A stretch of DNA of 64,000 bases from Paralichthys olivaceus. Lineage: Eukaryota; Chordata; Actinopteri; Pleuronectiformes; Paralichthyidae. The number at the start of each line of letters is the position of its first letter. Position 1 is the stretch's first letter. The notes under the pieces were generated by a model that was given only the letters and a program-made list of their open reading frames with translations, did no database searches and was not told where the DNA came from. The position numbers were made by a program, and so were the translations under genes. The stretch covers positions 11,996,001-12,060,000 of the forward strand of contig NC_091100.1 of assembly GCF_024713975.1 (NCBI RefSeq), in the 5' to 3' direction. This document shows, in pieces, positions 16,784 to 38,500 of this stretch.

Positions 16784-19700
16784 ATGACAAACCAAGAGTT
16801 CAGGACACTGGCCTACGCGAAGAGCCCGAAAACGTCGAGAAGAACAACATTTCAGGTAAAAGGAACAAAGCACATTGTCTGTGCTCAAATATAGAACATC
16901 ACGAGAGACAGAGGTGAGGATCAGCCCTGTGAAGGTTTCTCATATCTGCCTGAATGATTTAAGGATGAACTTCAGGCTGCTGTCTCTGCCAGAGCCAACA
17001 AAACAACCACAGATCCCTTCTCCTACTCTGATGACTTCGATGAGGATGAAGATGGTAAGATGACAGAGCATCAGTATATTTACGAATGCAGCTCCCTTCA
17101 GTACCTTTGTTTACATTCTATGACTCATGACGTTGAGGGTGTTTCATTGCCTCCTCGTTTTAAACATCTATAAATCACTATTTGTTCTTACCCTCAGGGT
17201 TTATACAGTAGTCCACATTCACAAATCACAATTTGTTTCATATGGCTTCACAATGTGCAACATTCTCCGCCCTTAACCCTCAACAAGAGTGAGGAAAAAC
17301 TCCCAAAATAAACTCTTTTCAAATGGGAAAAACAGAAACCTCAGAGTGAGCCGCATGTGAGGGATCCCTCTCGTGTAGCAAAGCACTTCAACAATATTTA
17401 GTCATGAATGTGCCTAACATGAATGAGAGGTGTATCAATGTTTAAAGGTATTGTCAATAATGGTAGTATATGTAGGCGGGCGTATTATATATCTAAGCAG
17501 TCTCATTGTAAAAATAAGCCCCAATTAGATGTCACCACAATCCACTACCCCTGATCCTAGTTAACTTACTATCGTGCATAACAACAAAAGCATCAAATCA
17601 GCACATGTGAGAAGCTATAAGAGAAGAGACAATAGAAAGAGAACTCAATCAATTTTGTTGATCAGCTTACCACTGAATTGACTATCAGTCACAGCTCTAC
17701 ATCTGTTCTGTAATGCACCAAATTTCTATTTTTCCACAGATGTTTTCAATGAACTCCTCGAATCGAGAAAAAAGAAGACGGGTGCATTTAAGGCTACGAA
17801 ATCTAAAGTGAACACGAACGACACCTTTGACCTTTCCGATGATAAAGGCAAACATGGGAAAACAAAGAGAGTTTCATTTCTGAAGAGCCAGAGAATCAGC
17901 TCCTCCTCAGGGGACGCATCAGAGTCACGTGAAAATGAGCAGCTTGACTCTGTCGTTGGACATTACAATCATAATAACTCGTATTCCTCACAACACTCAA
18001 CAGGTGTCAGCAAATATGACACACAGAGTAAAAATAGTGCTGTGGAACCTGTCGATTCCCAAATCCCAAGAGGGAGCTTTAGTAAATCTCTCTCATACCA
18101 AACCTCAGATGATCTTCTGGACATGTCTCTGCCTTTACCATCTGACAGCAGTGTGACGGAAACTCCAGGTCCTGAGGAGAAGAGCAACACTCTTCTGGAA
18201 GAAATATCCCAGACTCTAAATTTGTCAGGACCTGACATCAAACCCGAGCCTTCAGCAGGTCTGTTTACACTGTTTTACCATGCATGTAACTATCAGTGCA
18301 GATTTTAAATGTATATTTCCACATTATTCAGATATTGCTACAGAGAGGGAGCCACCCAGACCCAAACCAAGACAACGGACTCTGGGGTTAAGCTCTCACG
18401 CTGTAGAGAAGATGCCTGAGGAAACTGACTCTCAGGATATGAGCAGGCCCCAGACGTCCTCTGCATCCATTCCCTTCTCTTCTGACGCATCCAGCAGCAC
18501 TGCAGGGAGGAGCTGTAGTCCACATGTGTGTCTCATTGCATGATATTTTTCAGCATTTTAGGTTTCAGGGTAAAAATGATGGTTCTCTTATAGAAGATTG
18601 TTTGTTGTCTTGTGTCATCGTAGTGGACAGAAGATGATCGCACAGTTTCACAAAGCCGCAGCAAATCTTCTTTGAGTGAGCAGTCACAGCTCCCTACCAA
18701 GTCAACTATTGATTCTGAATCCAGAGGTAATAATTAGCATGTTTAACACAATAACCGTATTATTCCCTAATTGTTTTTTTTTTTCAACTCAAGATTTGAT
18801 ATTAAATATCTTGTTTCAGGTGATTTTATTTCTGATGACAGCAAAGATCAGGATGGAAAGTACTCTACATCATTTGAAGAATTTCGTGTAAGACATGGTG
18901 TCCTTTGCATTCACCTCATATCAGACACACTCTGCCTCTTATTCTTATTATTTTTAGTTTAGTAACATCCGTGTGTTATTTTCAGGAGGATTTGGGAGAT
19001 CACTCCGATCATTCTGCTGCTCAACTCTCTCACACTCAGGAAAAGTCATTTGACACCAGGTAGCTCATTCACTCACACACATCTTCATGGATAAAACAGG
19101 ATAATAACATAATCAACATTGATTTCCTTTTTTTATTTAAATTAGGGCGTCAAGTTCACACTCAAAGATCACTCAGAGGTCTCAAAGTGCCTGCTCCAGA
19201 AAAGTGGAATCAAAGTATTTGGGATCTCTCAAAGTTCTGGACCGTAAAGTATCGCTACAAGAATCTCAGCCACAAGCAGCAGATTCACTCAGAGCTGCCA
19301 TTTACCAGGTCAGTGTCATAATGAGCCTGTGTTTTCTTCACTGTTAATATGTTGGATTTAAGGTTTTATTATATTATTAATTATGTGGTACAGAGGAATG
19401 TATTCTGAGAAATAAATCTGGGTTCAAAATAGTGAACTTTTCAGCATTTTAAAGGGTTTCAGGAAAGCAGAAATCAGTCTTACCATGTGTATGGCAGCTC
19501 TTTTCATCCTGAGATATTTGTATTCTTCCATTTCCGGTCTGTTGAGGATTAGAAACTTCATCAATTTGACCACTTTCTGTGAATTCTCCAGAATCTTTCC
19601 TGCTGTATTCTCATATGGGCTCACTTGGACATTTTACCAGGGAGCTGGCAGGCAAAGTTCTGGAAAATATCTGGAGCAACTTACTTGGACATTTGCGTTG

Positions 19701-21466
19701 TCACATACAGCCCTTTTGGAAAATATCTGGACTTGAGTGCATGTCTGAAAGCAGCTACAATGTCCTGTGAAAAGATGTGTATGATTTGTACACTGATTAT
19801 TTATGTGACTAGAGGACATAGAAGTATTAACTGCATTCTTAGTCAGGTAAAAATCACTCTCCACTCTTACCAGGAATGGCTGAAAAAGAAGATGGAAAAG
19901 TCAAGAGAGAACATGCAACTAAAGAAGAAAGAGGAACTCCTCCAAGAAAAAAAGAAAAAGGTGAACTATTACAGTGCAACATCTCTAAAGATTAAAAGAA
20001 GTATGTGGTTGTTACTGATATATGCATACTTCTCTTTATCGTTCTAAATAATAAATAGGAAGAAGACGCAAAAAAGGAAGATGCTGTTGCATCATATGCG
20101 GCTTGGAAGGAAAAGAAAGCACAGAGTCTTAAAGCAAAAGCCAAAGAAAAGCAAGATATGATGAGAAAAGAGCAGAGAGCAAGTGAAGAGACAAAAGAAA
20201 AGAGGCAGTCCGCTAAGCAGGTATGTCACTGATATGTTGTGTGTATGTTTCTGAAAGATATCAAAAACATTGGGAATATTAATTCTATCTAATATTCACT
20301 GCAGGTGTTTGAAAAATGGAAACAGGAGCACGATCATCTGCTCGGAGAAAAGTACAGAAAACAGAAAGAAGCTGAAAATAAACTTCAGCTAAAAAAGCAA
20401 ACAGAGGAGGAGGAAAAAAAGAGAGAGAGTGCTTCTGCTTTTTCTGAGTGGTGAGTGAATAGTTGACTTTGTCATTTGTTATTTATTTATTTGATGATGC
20501 AATGAAAAAAATGTTCTCATTAAATTAGGAGTTGAGTCGTGTAATACTATGACTTAAATCTCCATTATGACATTATTCTTGTGAGATGATTATATAAATT
20601 GGCCCTAATACTTTAGAGAACTTAGCTTTATTAACACTGACCTCCATTGATAGAAAGTTTTGTGTCTGTTTCACTTGTGGTAAATATTGTGTTGTTCAAG
20701 CTTATTTAAAAACAAATCAATTACTTCATTTAATTATACTTGATTTGTATCATTTTAATTGGGCTCTGTAAATAATTATAGTAACATTACCAAAATAGAG
20801 GTTGTGTCAAACTATCCATTTGGATGTGGAAATCGTTGACCAGTAGGTGGCAGCCAAAGCTCGACGTTTAGCCATGTGTTACCAATCAACCTCTCGGTCA
20901 TGAAAACATGAACAGGGAAATAAGCTTCCTCTTAAGTGTTTTTATTGTTACTTTTCTCTTGAAATGATGAAGGTGTGAAAAGAAGAAAGATGTTCTCCAT
21001 GAAAAAGTCACCATGGAGCACAAAGAAGTCAAAACTAAAGCAGAGGAGGAACGATACATGAAAGAGGAGAGAGATAAAATGGCTGTGGAAATGTATGAAA
21101 ACTGGCTGGTGAGTAGAATTACCTGGGATACCTTGGATTAATGGCGTCCAATGTACTGCTGCTTATTTGCTTTTGAGACAGTTGGTATCACTAAACAATG
21201 ACCACCAGCTTGCACTGTAATGTCTTCAGTGTTCATTTCCTTTTTTTGATTTCCTTGATCTGCTACTATTCAAAGAGGTACTTGTGGTGGAGGAGTGTTT
21301 ACAAAAGGTTATATTACTTATTACTGATTTTTTTTTTCCCAAACAGGCAAGAAAAGATCTAGAACAGAAGAGACGGAGAGAAGAAAGACGGATAAAAGCT
21401 ATTCTCCAAGACAGTCCTCCTCCACCATGGAGCCCTCCTAATAAAACTATAGGATTTGGAAAATAA
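16784..21466 (+). CDS. map9: MAP9 (ASAP), microtubule-associated protein 9
   Basis: A spindle and microtubule protein needed for bipolar mitosis in other vertebrates. Thirteen coding exons: 16784-16855, 16964-17054, 17740-18258, 18332-18525, 18624-18726, 18820-18887, 18986-19059, 19146-19308, 19874-19960, 20059-20220, 20305-20450, 20973-21108, 21347-21466. They give 644 aa against 647 in human. Landmarks shared with human are the N-terminal LAYAKSPK..RRTTFQ, the FSYSDDFD acidic patch, KYLGSLKVLD at about 396-405, the long Glu/Lys coiled coil from about 430 to 605 with repeated W-containing segments (AAWKEKK, FEKWK, YENWL), and a proline tail PPPPWSPPNKT. The middle third is Ser-rich and poorly conserved. 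The exon 2 acceptor (GATTTAAG) has a weak pyrimidine tract. The gene lies between smim14 and ugdh, a place it does not occupy in human. Confidence 0.95.
17205..17385 (-). repeat. Dispersed teleost repeat, family A (map9 intron 2)
   Basis: An inverse-orientation copy of the element at 5896-6084: AAACCTCAGAGTGAGCC then GTGAGGGATCCCTCTC. It is shorter and diverged. Confidence 0.55.
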
Positions 21467-22390
21467 CATTAATATGTAACATGACACTCCGGGGAATCTG
21501 TGGATGTTGTGTGGCATTTTTAATTTTAGTTTTTTACTGTATTTTGTAACAAAAGTATGTGAAGTTTATTTATGTTTTAGAGTTACAAGAAGCTCCAAAC
21601 CATCACACCACCTTTGAAACAGATCTGTTCAACACCCACTGCTTATTTCATGGGTGGATGTATTTGTGGTCATCTTTATGTGCCACAGAAATAGCAATAA
21701 ACCGATTCATTCATGAATGACTATTTATTGAATACAAATGTGCATCTTCAGATTTGTTTACAAAACATTTTAGTCACTGTAGAAATATTATATATGTGTA
21801 ATTAAAATATGTGTAGACATTTGAAACATTGAGTCGGAGAGATTAACATGAATTGAATGTTTGTGATGCGGAATTTTCAAGCTTTGAGTTGCAAGCTTGT
21901 GTTTTTCTTTATATGCAGTCTGTGGTTTTGACCCTGTTTTGACAGACCTTCTAATCAGACAATGGATTGCACAAAATATCCAGAACATATTTCTTCAGCT
22001 CCAAAACCTTTTTATGCAAGAAAATTATGTGTGGAGGAGGAACGGGATGACTTTCAAGCAAACCTTGAAATACCTGGGATTCCTAAATGAAAACTTTCAG
22101 GAATTGAGATCTTGCTGTCTTCCAAGGACTCACTCTAATAAATGAGTCCTTGAATCCTCTAGAACTCCAGGAGCGGAAGAAAAGCAATAGCTTGAACACA
22201 CTGTGATGGTCTGAGTTATCATATAATCATCTGACTGTCTCGTGTAGGTGTCCTGTTTTGTCCTTTATTTACCTAATGCACGACCAATTTAGTGCAGCCT
22301 ATTTACAATAAAAACTCTGCTTTTACTTTGAAACCCGTCACAGCGGAAGTAATGGCGTTGTATGACAGACATCCCTGAGCTCAGAGGATA
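21467..22390 (+). other. map9 3' UTR and spacer before ugdh
   Basis: AATAAA at 21696-21701 is the likely map9 poly(A) signal. The rest is spacer with no supported gene; an 82-codon ORF at 21897-22145 resembles nothing I know. Confidence 0.6.
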
Positions 22391-22619
22391 AAAGTGTCGA
22401 CACTTAAAGTTGGGAGAGCAGAGTTGTCGTCCGTCCTCCGCAGGTCGAGTCCACAGTGAAGACAGTCCACAGTCAGAGGACAGTCCACAGTGAAGACAGT
22501 CCACAGTCAGAGGACAGCAGCTCCGGACTCCACGTTTGTCTCGACGAGCAACAAAAAGCAGCGAACACACAAACTCTGCGTTTTATTCCCTGGAGCTTCA
22601 GACCGTCGAGCTGGCAGAG
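22383..22619 (+). promoter_or_regulatory. ugdh: ugdh promoter and non-coding exon 1
   Basis: GGATAAAAG at about 22387 could act as a TATA-like element. The following GC-richer stretch ends in a good donor AGAG|GTAATG (exon end 22619). The coding start is in the next exon, immediately after its acceptor. Exon 1 would carry the 34-bp tandem at 22451-22517. Confidence 0.5.
22451..22517. repeat. 34-bp direct tandem duplication in ugdh exon 1
   Basis: Two virtually identical copies starting CCACAGTGAAGACAGTCC at 22451 and 22485. Each unit also contains internal CAGTCCACAGT repeats. Confidence 0.9.
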
Positions 22620-23383
22620 GTAATGTAACCTAACGGGAGCTAGCTACAGCTGCTAACTGCTGCCACACACAGACCATTCGTTCGTTTCCCTGGATTTCTT
22701 TGACCCGCACAGGGAAGAGGGAGGTGAGCTAGCTTAGGTTGTGTTCGTGTTCACGTGCAGAAGAAGTAGTGACACTGTGTAGCTGAGCTATCGGGAGCTA
22801 GCTGGACGGTGAGGGGCAGAGGGACGTGGCTGAGCTGCAGTGAAAGGCTCTCTCTGTTCTACCAGGCTGTAACGGTGCGACTGGTAGCTGGTGTCCACAC
22901 GACACCGAGGACAGAGTGAAGAAAACCAACCTACATTTTCTCTTAAAGCTTCATTCACTGTACTGAAATCCACCATATGGAGCCTGCACTCACAGCTCTA
23001 CGTCTATTAGCAGAGTACACAGCAGGCTGGTAGGTTAGAACTTATGTTCTCCATTCATCTGGGTTTTTTTTTTTTTTTTTTGATTTGTGTGGATTCATCA
23101 TTTTTCATTTCACAGTTTGTGTTGCTGTTGGATTGTTTCACCACAAACCACAGCTGTAACACACACATGTATAAAGTCAAATGAGACACAGGAAGACGGT
23201 AGATTTCCACAGCTGAGCAGCTTGAACTAGTTAAAGCTCTGAAGTGAATTGGTGAACTATGTGAAAGGAACCTGAACAAAATGAGAATGTAATTGTGAAA
23301 TTGAATAGAAACCAAATCTTATCTGATGTCACCTTACATGTTAGATCAAATCAGCCCGAGGGGCTTACAGTCTTAATATTTGA

Positions 23384-27641
<4,258 letters not shown>

Positions 27642-29453
27642 AGCCCCACCACCACACACGCGCTCCACATTCCCTCTCAACCTTTATATTGTGGGTGAAA
27701 TGTCGTTCACCTCTGTCGGTACACGCCTTCTCCTCCTAAAGGCGAAACAGGACTTGAACAAGAGCTGCGTTAAACCTCTTCAGTGACAAATCATTCCAAG
27801 CACAGACGTAATTTTATGCATTTCATGTTAAACAGCATTAATGAACCAAACATTTCAGTGTAGGTACACATGCAAGGTCATCACTTTCAAACACTCTCAG
27901 TGAGTCTGCTTTCCTACAGTATTTACTGTAAAATCATAAACTTTTATACATTTTTAAAAAATATTTTTATAAATCATCTTACTGTACGTAATCAGTGTGT
28001 CCTCTGTCAGTGACTTTGTTTACTAAAAGGGCCAATGCAATAAAATGTGAAGTGTGTCCTTAAATTGTGCCTCGTTTTTATTAAACGGAAAGAAAATGTT
28101 GATGCAGTGATTCAGAGCTGCAGATGTGACACAACTCAACAATTATTCTTAACTGCTGCTGCTGTCATCTACAAGATTACGTCTACAAATATCACTCTCG
28201 CAGTTTTCAGTTTAACATCTAGTCTGACTGAACTGTTGCCATCTCCCCTCTCCCCTTCTCTCCCCACTTTTCTCTGCTAACTCCAACTGGTCGAGGCAGA
28301 TGTCCGCCCACAGAGTCTGGTTCTGTTAGTGAGGGAGCTTGTCCTCTCCACAGTGGCCAAATTGCTCGCTCATCGTGGGAACTGTTAAGTTTCTCTCCTA
28401 TTTTGTAAGGTTTCGATCTTACTACGTAAAGAGCCTCGAGATACTGCATGTTGTGATTTGGTGCTGCACAAATCTAATTTAATTGGATTGAATATAGCAG
28501 ATCAAAGGACATCAGCTGGAAAGAATGTGACCTAATGTGACACAGACCACCTCCAGGCGTGGTTTGAGTGATGGTGCGTTCAGACCTGTACTTAATGCTG
28601 ACCACTTGTGATTGGATTCGTTAGGACAGATGTTAGTACATGATGGGAACAGGGTCATTGTCGAAATAGTACAAACCAGAACTGTAGCGGACAAGTTATA
28701 AGAATTCATTTATTTTATTTAAACAACCAGTGTGTGAAATAAATTTACATCTTTCTTGTCTGGGTGTGAAATTTTAATTTGATCACATTAGAAAAAAGCA
28801 GTTTAAGTACAGGAATTCCTTCGCAGGTTTAGATTTGTTTTAGTAGCAAATGTAATATCACCTGACTGAGTCCCTGCGAGGAACCTCGGATCAAAAAACT
28901 TGTTGCTTAATTAAATTAAATGAAAGTCCTGAAACCAGGTTAACATCAAAGTGCTCGTAAACTGAGCTCGCTGTCAAAGGTCAGTGGCTCTCTACCTGGA
29001 GTCCAGAGCCCCTGAGGGGAGGGAGCTGAGGCTGGATGTGATTTAGGGGCCCCTGACATGCAGACATGGTAAATTACAGCTGCTGATCACAGCAGGTTGA
29101 ATTTTTCCTGTTGGACTGACGTGGACAGAGTCTGCACCCTGGTTATCTGCATGTCTGCAGGCCTTTTACTGCTCCTTATACACTTTGAACTCCTCCTGCA
29201 TTGAACTCTGGGTCTTCACACACGAGCAGTAAAGGAAAGTGAAGCGTATTGAAAAGTAACAGAATGTTAACATTACTTCTGCATCCTTATTTAACTTGTT
29301 ACCAGTCATTAAGATAAATGTGTTTCCTCTTCTATGACTAACAACAATGCATTGTGGTCCTGCTAGTAGTAAAGCGTATCCTGTAATTATGTGTGATTAA
29401 AGGTAAAGACGAGGTTAAAGTTATACGCAGAACAGACAGTAGTTCTGTGCTTT
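27642..29453. other. ugdh 3' UTR and convergent spacer to lias
   Basis: Contains the ugdh poly(A) signal (28039-28044), a family B repeat (28278-28497) and a candidate lias poly(A) signal on the minus strand (TTTATT at 28709-28714). No gene is seen. Confidence 0.55.
28278..28497 (+). repeat. Dispersed teleost repeat, family B
   Basis: CTCCAACTGGTCGAGGCAGA through CATCGTGGGAACTG to GTGATTTGGTGCTGCACAAA. Same order of blocks as 24342-24572, with moderate divergence. Confidence 0.65.
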
Positions 29454-34260
<4,807 letters not shown>

Positions 34261-35006
34261 GACTTTAGTCAGCAGGAGAATGTCATTGGCAACAAAACTC
34301 GACGAGCGGCTGGTCTGGTCTTGTGCCGTGTTCACGTGAAGGGGCAGACTCAGTAAAAAGGAGAGCCTCCTGTTAGTTCGTGGTTTTGATGATTTCCTCC
34401 AATCCAAATGATACTAGGCCCAGAATCCACTGATACAAATACCGATAATAATACTTATTTCAATAAATAAAACCAGCTTGTGTATAAAAGGCAAAAAGAT
34501 TAACCAACTAAACGGCAATAGTTTTTTATTAAGCTACATTGGTTGTATAAGAATGTATCTCCCCACAAGATAATAACAATGAACCACTTGAATTTGATTA
34601 AAATGAAACCACCTCCTAATGTTTTTATTTACCCAATCCACCAAGCAGTTCTATCAACACCCTGCAGTTTATTTCACAGAGCATTAAAATGACAACATAA
34701 AATAAAACTGAGGTACTATTTCCCCACTGTGCTTGCAGATCGTGAATGCGGCAGGCAGAACCACACAAAATATTGAAAGATAAATAAACACGATCTATAA
34801 ATATATAGAGTAAATATATAAATAGTAATATTCCAGTTTACAGCTTCGTGTTGTTTCCTCACATTTCTTATTATCGAATATTTGAGCGTTGTCGTCGATG
34901 TCGTATCGACGCGTTGATCGTCTACTAATGCCTGATGACGTTACGTACGTGCTCTACAACAGCGTGGTGACGTCCTTCCGTCCTCCTTTCCTCTGCTACC
35001 GGCGAG
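34261..35006. promoter_or_regulatory. Shared lias/rpl9 intergenic promoter region
   Basis: The lias start codon (34260, minus) and rpl9 exon 1 (about 34975-35006, plus) are head to head about 0.7 kb apart, as in human. Near the rpl9 side are TGACGTTACG (about 34936), TGACGTCC (34968-34975) and an ETS-like CTTCCG. These are followed by a long pyrimidine tract (34973-34996) that fits a 5' TOP transcription start. Exon 1 is non-coding and ends GGCGAG|GTGAGG at 35006. Confidence 0.65.
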
Positions 35007-35560
35007 GTGAGGATAAGCAAGAATTTCCTCCCGCAGCTTTTATCTAACTCCATCTTTGTAAATTAAACATGTTTGAGTTTTTATCTTCAACCATCACACG
35101 TGTAGAGCATTGTATTTCACGTCACATGCTGTATTTTACCTCTACACGATCTGTAGAAGTAGATATATTGGTTTATTGTGTATCGCTGTGTTTCCAGGCC
35201 TGACGCCGCTGAGGGCCGCGGCAGCTTTTTCCATGATTATTTCTAAAAGCACATTTTCGTGTGTTTCCCGTTTTCACTCTCAGTCACAATCCTGCTGGAC
35301 ACGTGTGATTGTTCAGTGTAACACAAGTGAAGCAACAGTCTAGCTAATGTAGCTCCATGATAGCATTAGCATCAGTGGTAGCAGATGTATGGCAGTGTGG
35401 CTGTTGACATTAACCAAACTCCAACATGTCGCCTTAACCCAGATTTGATATTACCTCCCCAACCTGACTCTAGAACGTGGATTCTTAAAAGTGACCCAGT
35501 TGTCATAACGTGTGTGATCGGGCCTCACAGCCTCTGACATGCTGTGTTTGTCCCCACAGA

Positions 35561-38500
35561 ATGAAGACCATTCTCAGCAGTCAGACTGTCGACATCCCCG
35601 ACAAAGGTAAGTCTGTCTGAACGATCCTGTGCATTCGTCCCGCTTCTTGAACCTGAAGCGGCTCCTCACACCGTCTCCTGTCTGCTCTCTTGTTGTGGTG
35701 CAGTCGAGGTGAGGCTGAAGGGCCGGACGGTGATTGTCAAGGGGCCCCGTGGCAAACTGACCAGACAGTTCAACCACATCAACCTGGAGCTCAGCCTGCT
35801 GGGCAAGAAACAGAAGAAGGTAAGAGGCAACCAGGAAGCAGCTCTCATATCGGTCTACTGCAGTAAACACTCATTTAAATATACATTGTGTGAAATGCTG
35901 GTGTTGAAGAGATTCTTGTAGTAATGGAGGATACACAGTCATCCCCAGCTCCCCTCAACATTTAGAGGGTGAATAGTTCACACTCTGTTGCTTTCTCATC
36001 CACAGTGTGCAGCTGTATGTTCAGACTAAACCTTAAACAATACATCTGCTCTTTATTAAACTGCTGACCCTCGACTAGAGGCTGAGCTCAGTGGAGCGTT
36101 TATCAGTCACAGGGTAAAATGTTGCTGTAGGTGGGAGACATTCTGTTTCCAATTGAACTCAATGTCATATTACGCATTTAATTTCCCAACTGCTGGAGAG
36201 ATTCATCTTATCAACATAGAAGCTGAGAATGTGTCAGTGTTGTGATTGCAGCTTATTTCTGCTCCCTCCAAGTGTCACTGCAGGATTTATAACTAAACAA
36301 TGTGTTGGTTGGTTTAAATGGTAAAATCATTATCACACTAAGTAATGTGTGCAACAGTTGTTAGGCATGTGCTCATTAGATAACTTAATTAAAATCTCCT
36401 TGATGTATAGAATGATACTCAAGTCCCATCCTCACGAGGGTTGGGACTAACATTTTTCCATGTGTTTCATAGTGTGGGAAATGGCAGGAAATCATTAAAA
36501 TCACAACAGCCAGAGATGCATTTGTCTTTAGAATATTAGTTTCAGACTCATGAGACTCACTGACTCTGAAAGCAGAAATATCTGCCTTAAAAGAGGCTGG
36601 ATTAAGAAATGTGGTGTTTTATTAATTGACCACATTGTATCAGAAATGAACGTGAGTCACTGTTCTCCTCAGCTTCGTGTGGATAAATGGTGGGGAAACA
36701 GGAAGGAGCTGGCCACAGTCCGCACCATCTGCAGCCATGTCCAGAACATGATCAAGGGCGTCACTTTGGTGAGACTTCAGTTCTTTGAGTTATTGACTGT
36801 GACCAGAGTTAAGGTTCAAGCCGTCTGTAATAATTTGTCTTCTTGGTCTGGCTCGGTGACTCACTCTTCTGTCCGTCTGCAGGGTTTCCGGTATAAAATG
36901 CGTTCTGTGTACGCCCATTTCCCCATCAACGTCGTTATCCAGGAAAATGGCACCATGGTGGAGATCAGAAACTTCCTGGGAGAGAAGTACATTCGCCGCG
37001 TCAGAATGAGAGCTGGTGAGTCCTCAGACTAACATTGTAGCGTCTGTAAGGTCAAAGGTGTTTAAGTATTTAATGCTTTGAAAATGGGTCTGGATGCATA
37101 TTTAAGATTTTTCTCACAAGGTTAGACTATGAATGATACGATGATAAAACACCTGCATCAGAATAAATGTGAGGATTTTTTTTGTGTGAATTAGAATCAA
37201 GTGTAACCAGAGATTAGATCACGTTTCATGCAAATACATTTTACAAGTTACCAAACAGCTCATTGTGATGTTGCTGTGTATTTTGGGTTGTATTCTAACC
37301 CTATCTAGTAGACTAGATTATATAACCAGATATATAAATATAACCTGCTATAAAAAACACTGTAGACTGAGACCAGGATTAAGCGACAGTGTTATAAAGC
37401 AGCTCTGTCACCTCCTGTCCATTGGACCACTTGTTATACTTGTACTGGACATGTGGTGATTTCTTCTGTCTGTCTCTCAGGTGTGGTCTGTTCAGTCTCA
37501 GCGGCCCAGAAGGACGAGCTGGTTCTGGAAGGCAATGACATTGAGCTGGTGTCAAACTCATGTATGTTACTGCTTTTCTTTCAGACAGAAATTTCTCTGC
37601 ATATTATAACTCAAATTTGTAGAACTATGCCACTATGTCCTCAATGTATCCTCCTTGATATTGAGCCTCCACAGTCGCCCCCAATAAGATGCTGCAAGTT
37701 TTCATGAGCGTTTCAGGCAGGATACCTGATATAATTCTTTCACTTCAGGCAGCTTCATGTCAAGTACTACATTCATCAAACAAATGAACTTTGCAGTTAA
37801 ATGATGCAGAGGCGATATCACAGAAATCTGTTGATGGCATGTGATTGACAGACGGCTGGTACCTCTCCTAAAACTGTATACTTTCACATCGCCCCCCCCC
37901 TCCTCCTGCTCTACAGAATAGATCATTACTTCCCTGAACATCAGTGGTGTTTACACTTTTCTGTCGTCAGATAGTAGGAGAATATTACGTTTCCTGTCAA
38001 AGTGAAGTAATATTCTTCCTCATTACACTGAGGTGTACTGATTTGTTTCATCATCAATAAGATGGAAAATGTCGACGTAGAAAAGTGTTTTTTGTTTGAG
38101 TTATGTGAAATGTATGTGTTAATTCTGGCACTTCAGTACTTGATATATTTGTAGTGATTCCAAAGAGTAAATTGAACGTTTTTTAGAGCCTTGAACTGAA
38201 AACATTGATGGTTTCAGTGAAACCAATAATGTATGTTCAAAAATGTTTACATATTTCAACTGAATACAATTATCTCACATCACTCTATACATTGCAGTCC
38301 CTTGAGAGAGGGGACGTAGAATCCCTGAACTACTGACTCAGTCACAAGTGACATCAATGTTCAACACCTTTATTCCTCTTCAGTTCATTTCTTGTTTGTA
38401 GGATTGTTAGAATCCACCATCTACACTCTGACAACTGATGGTAGATTTTATATTTAGTTGTCACCTTGTACCACAATGCATCTCTCCCTTCCATCCTCCT

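Noticed and set aside
19621-19740. Imperfect repeat of CTTGGACATTT and GGAAAATATCTGGA in a map9 intron
   Set aside because: Two loose copies with large gaps; no clear unit or function.
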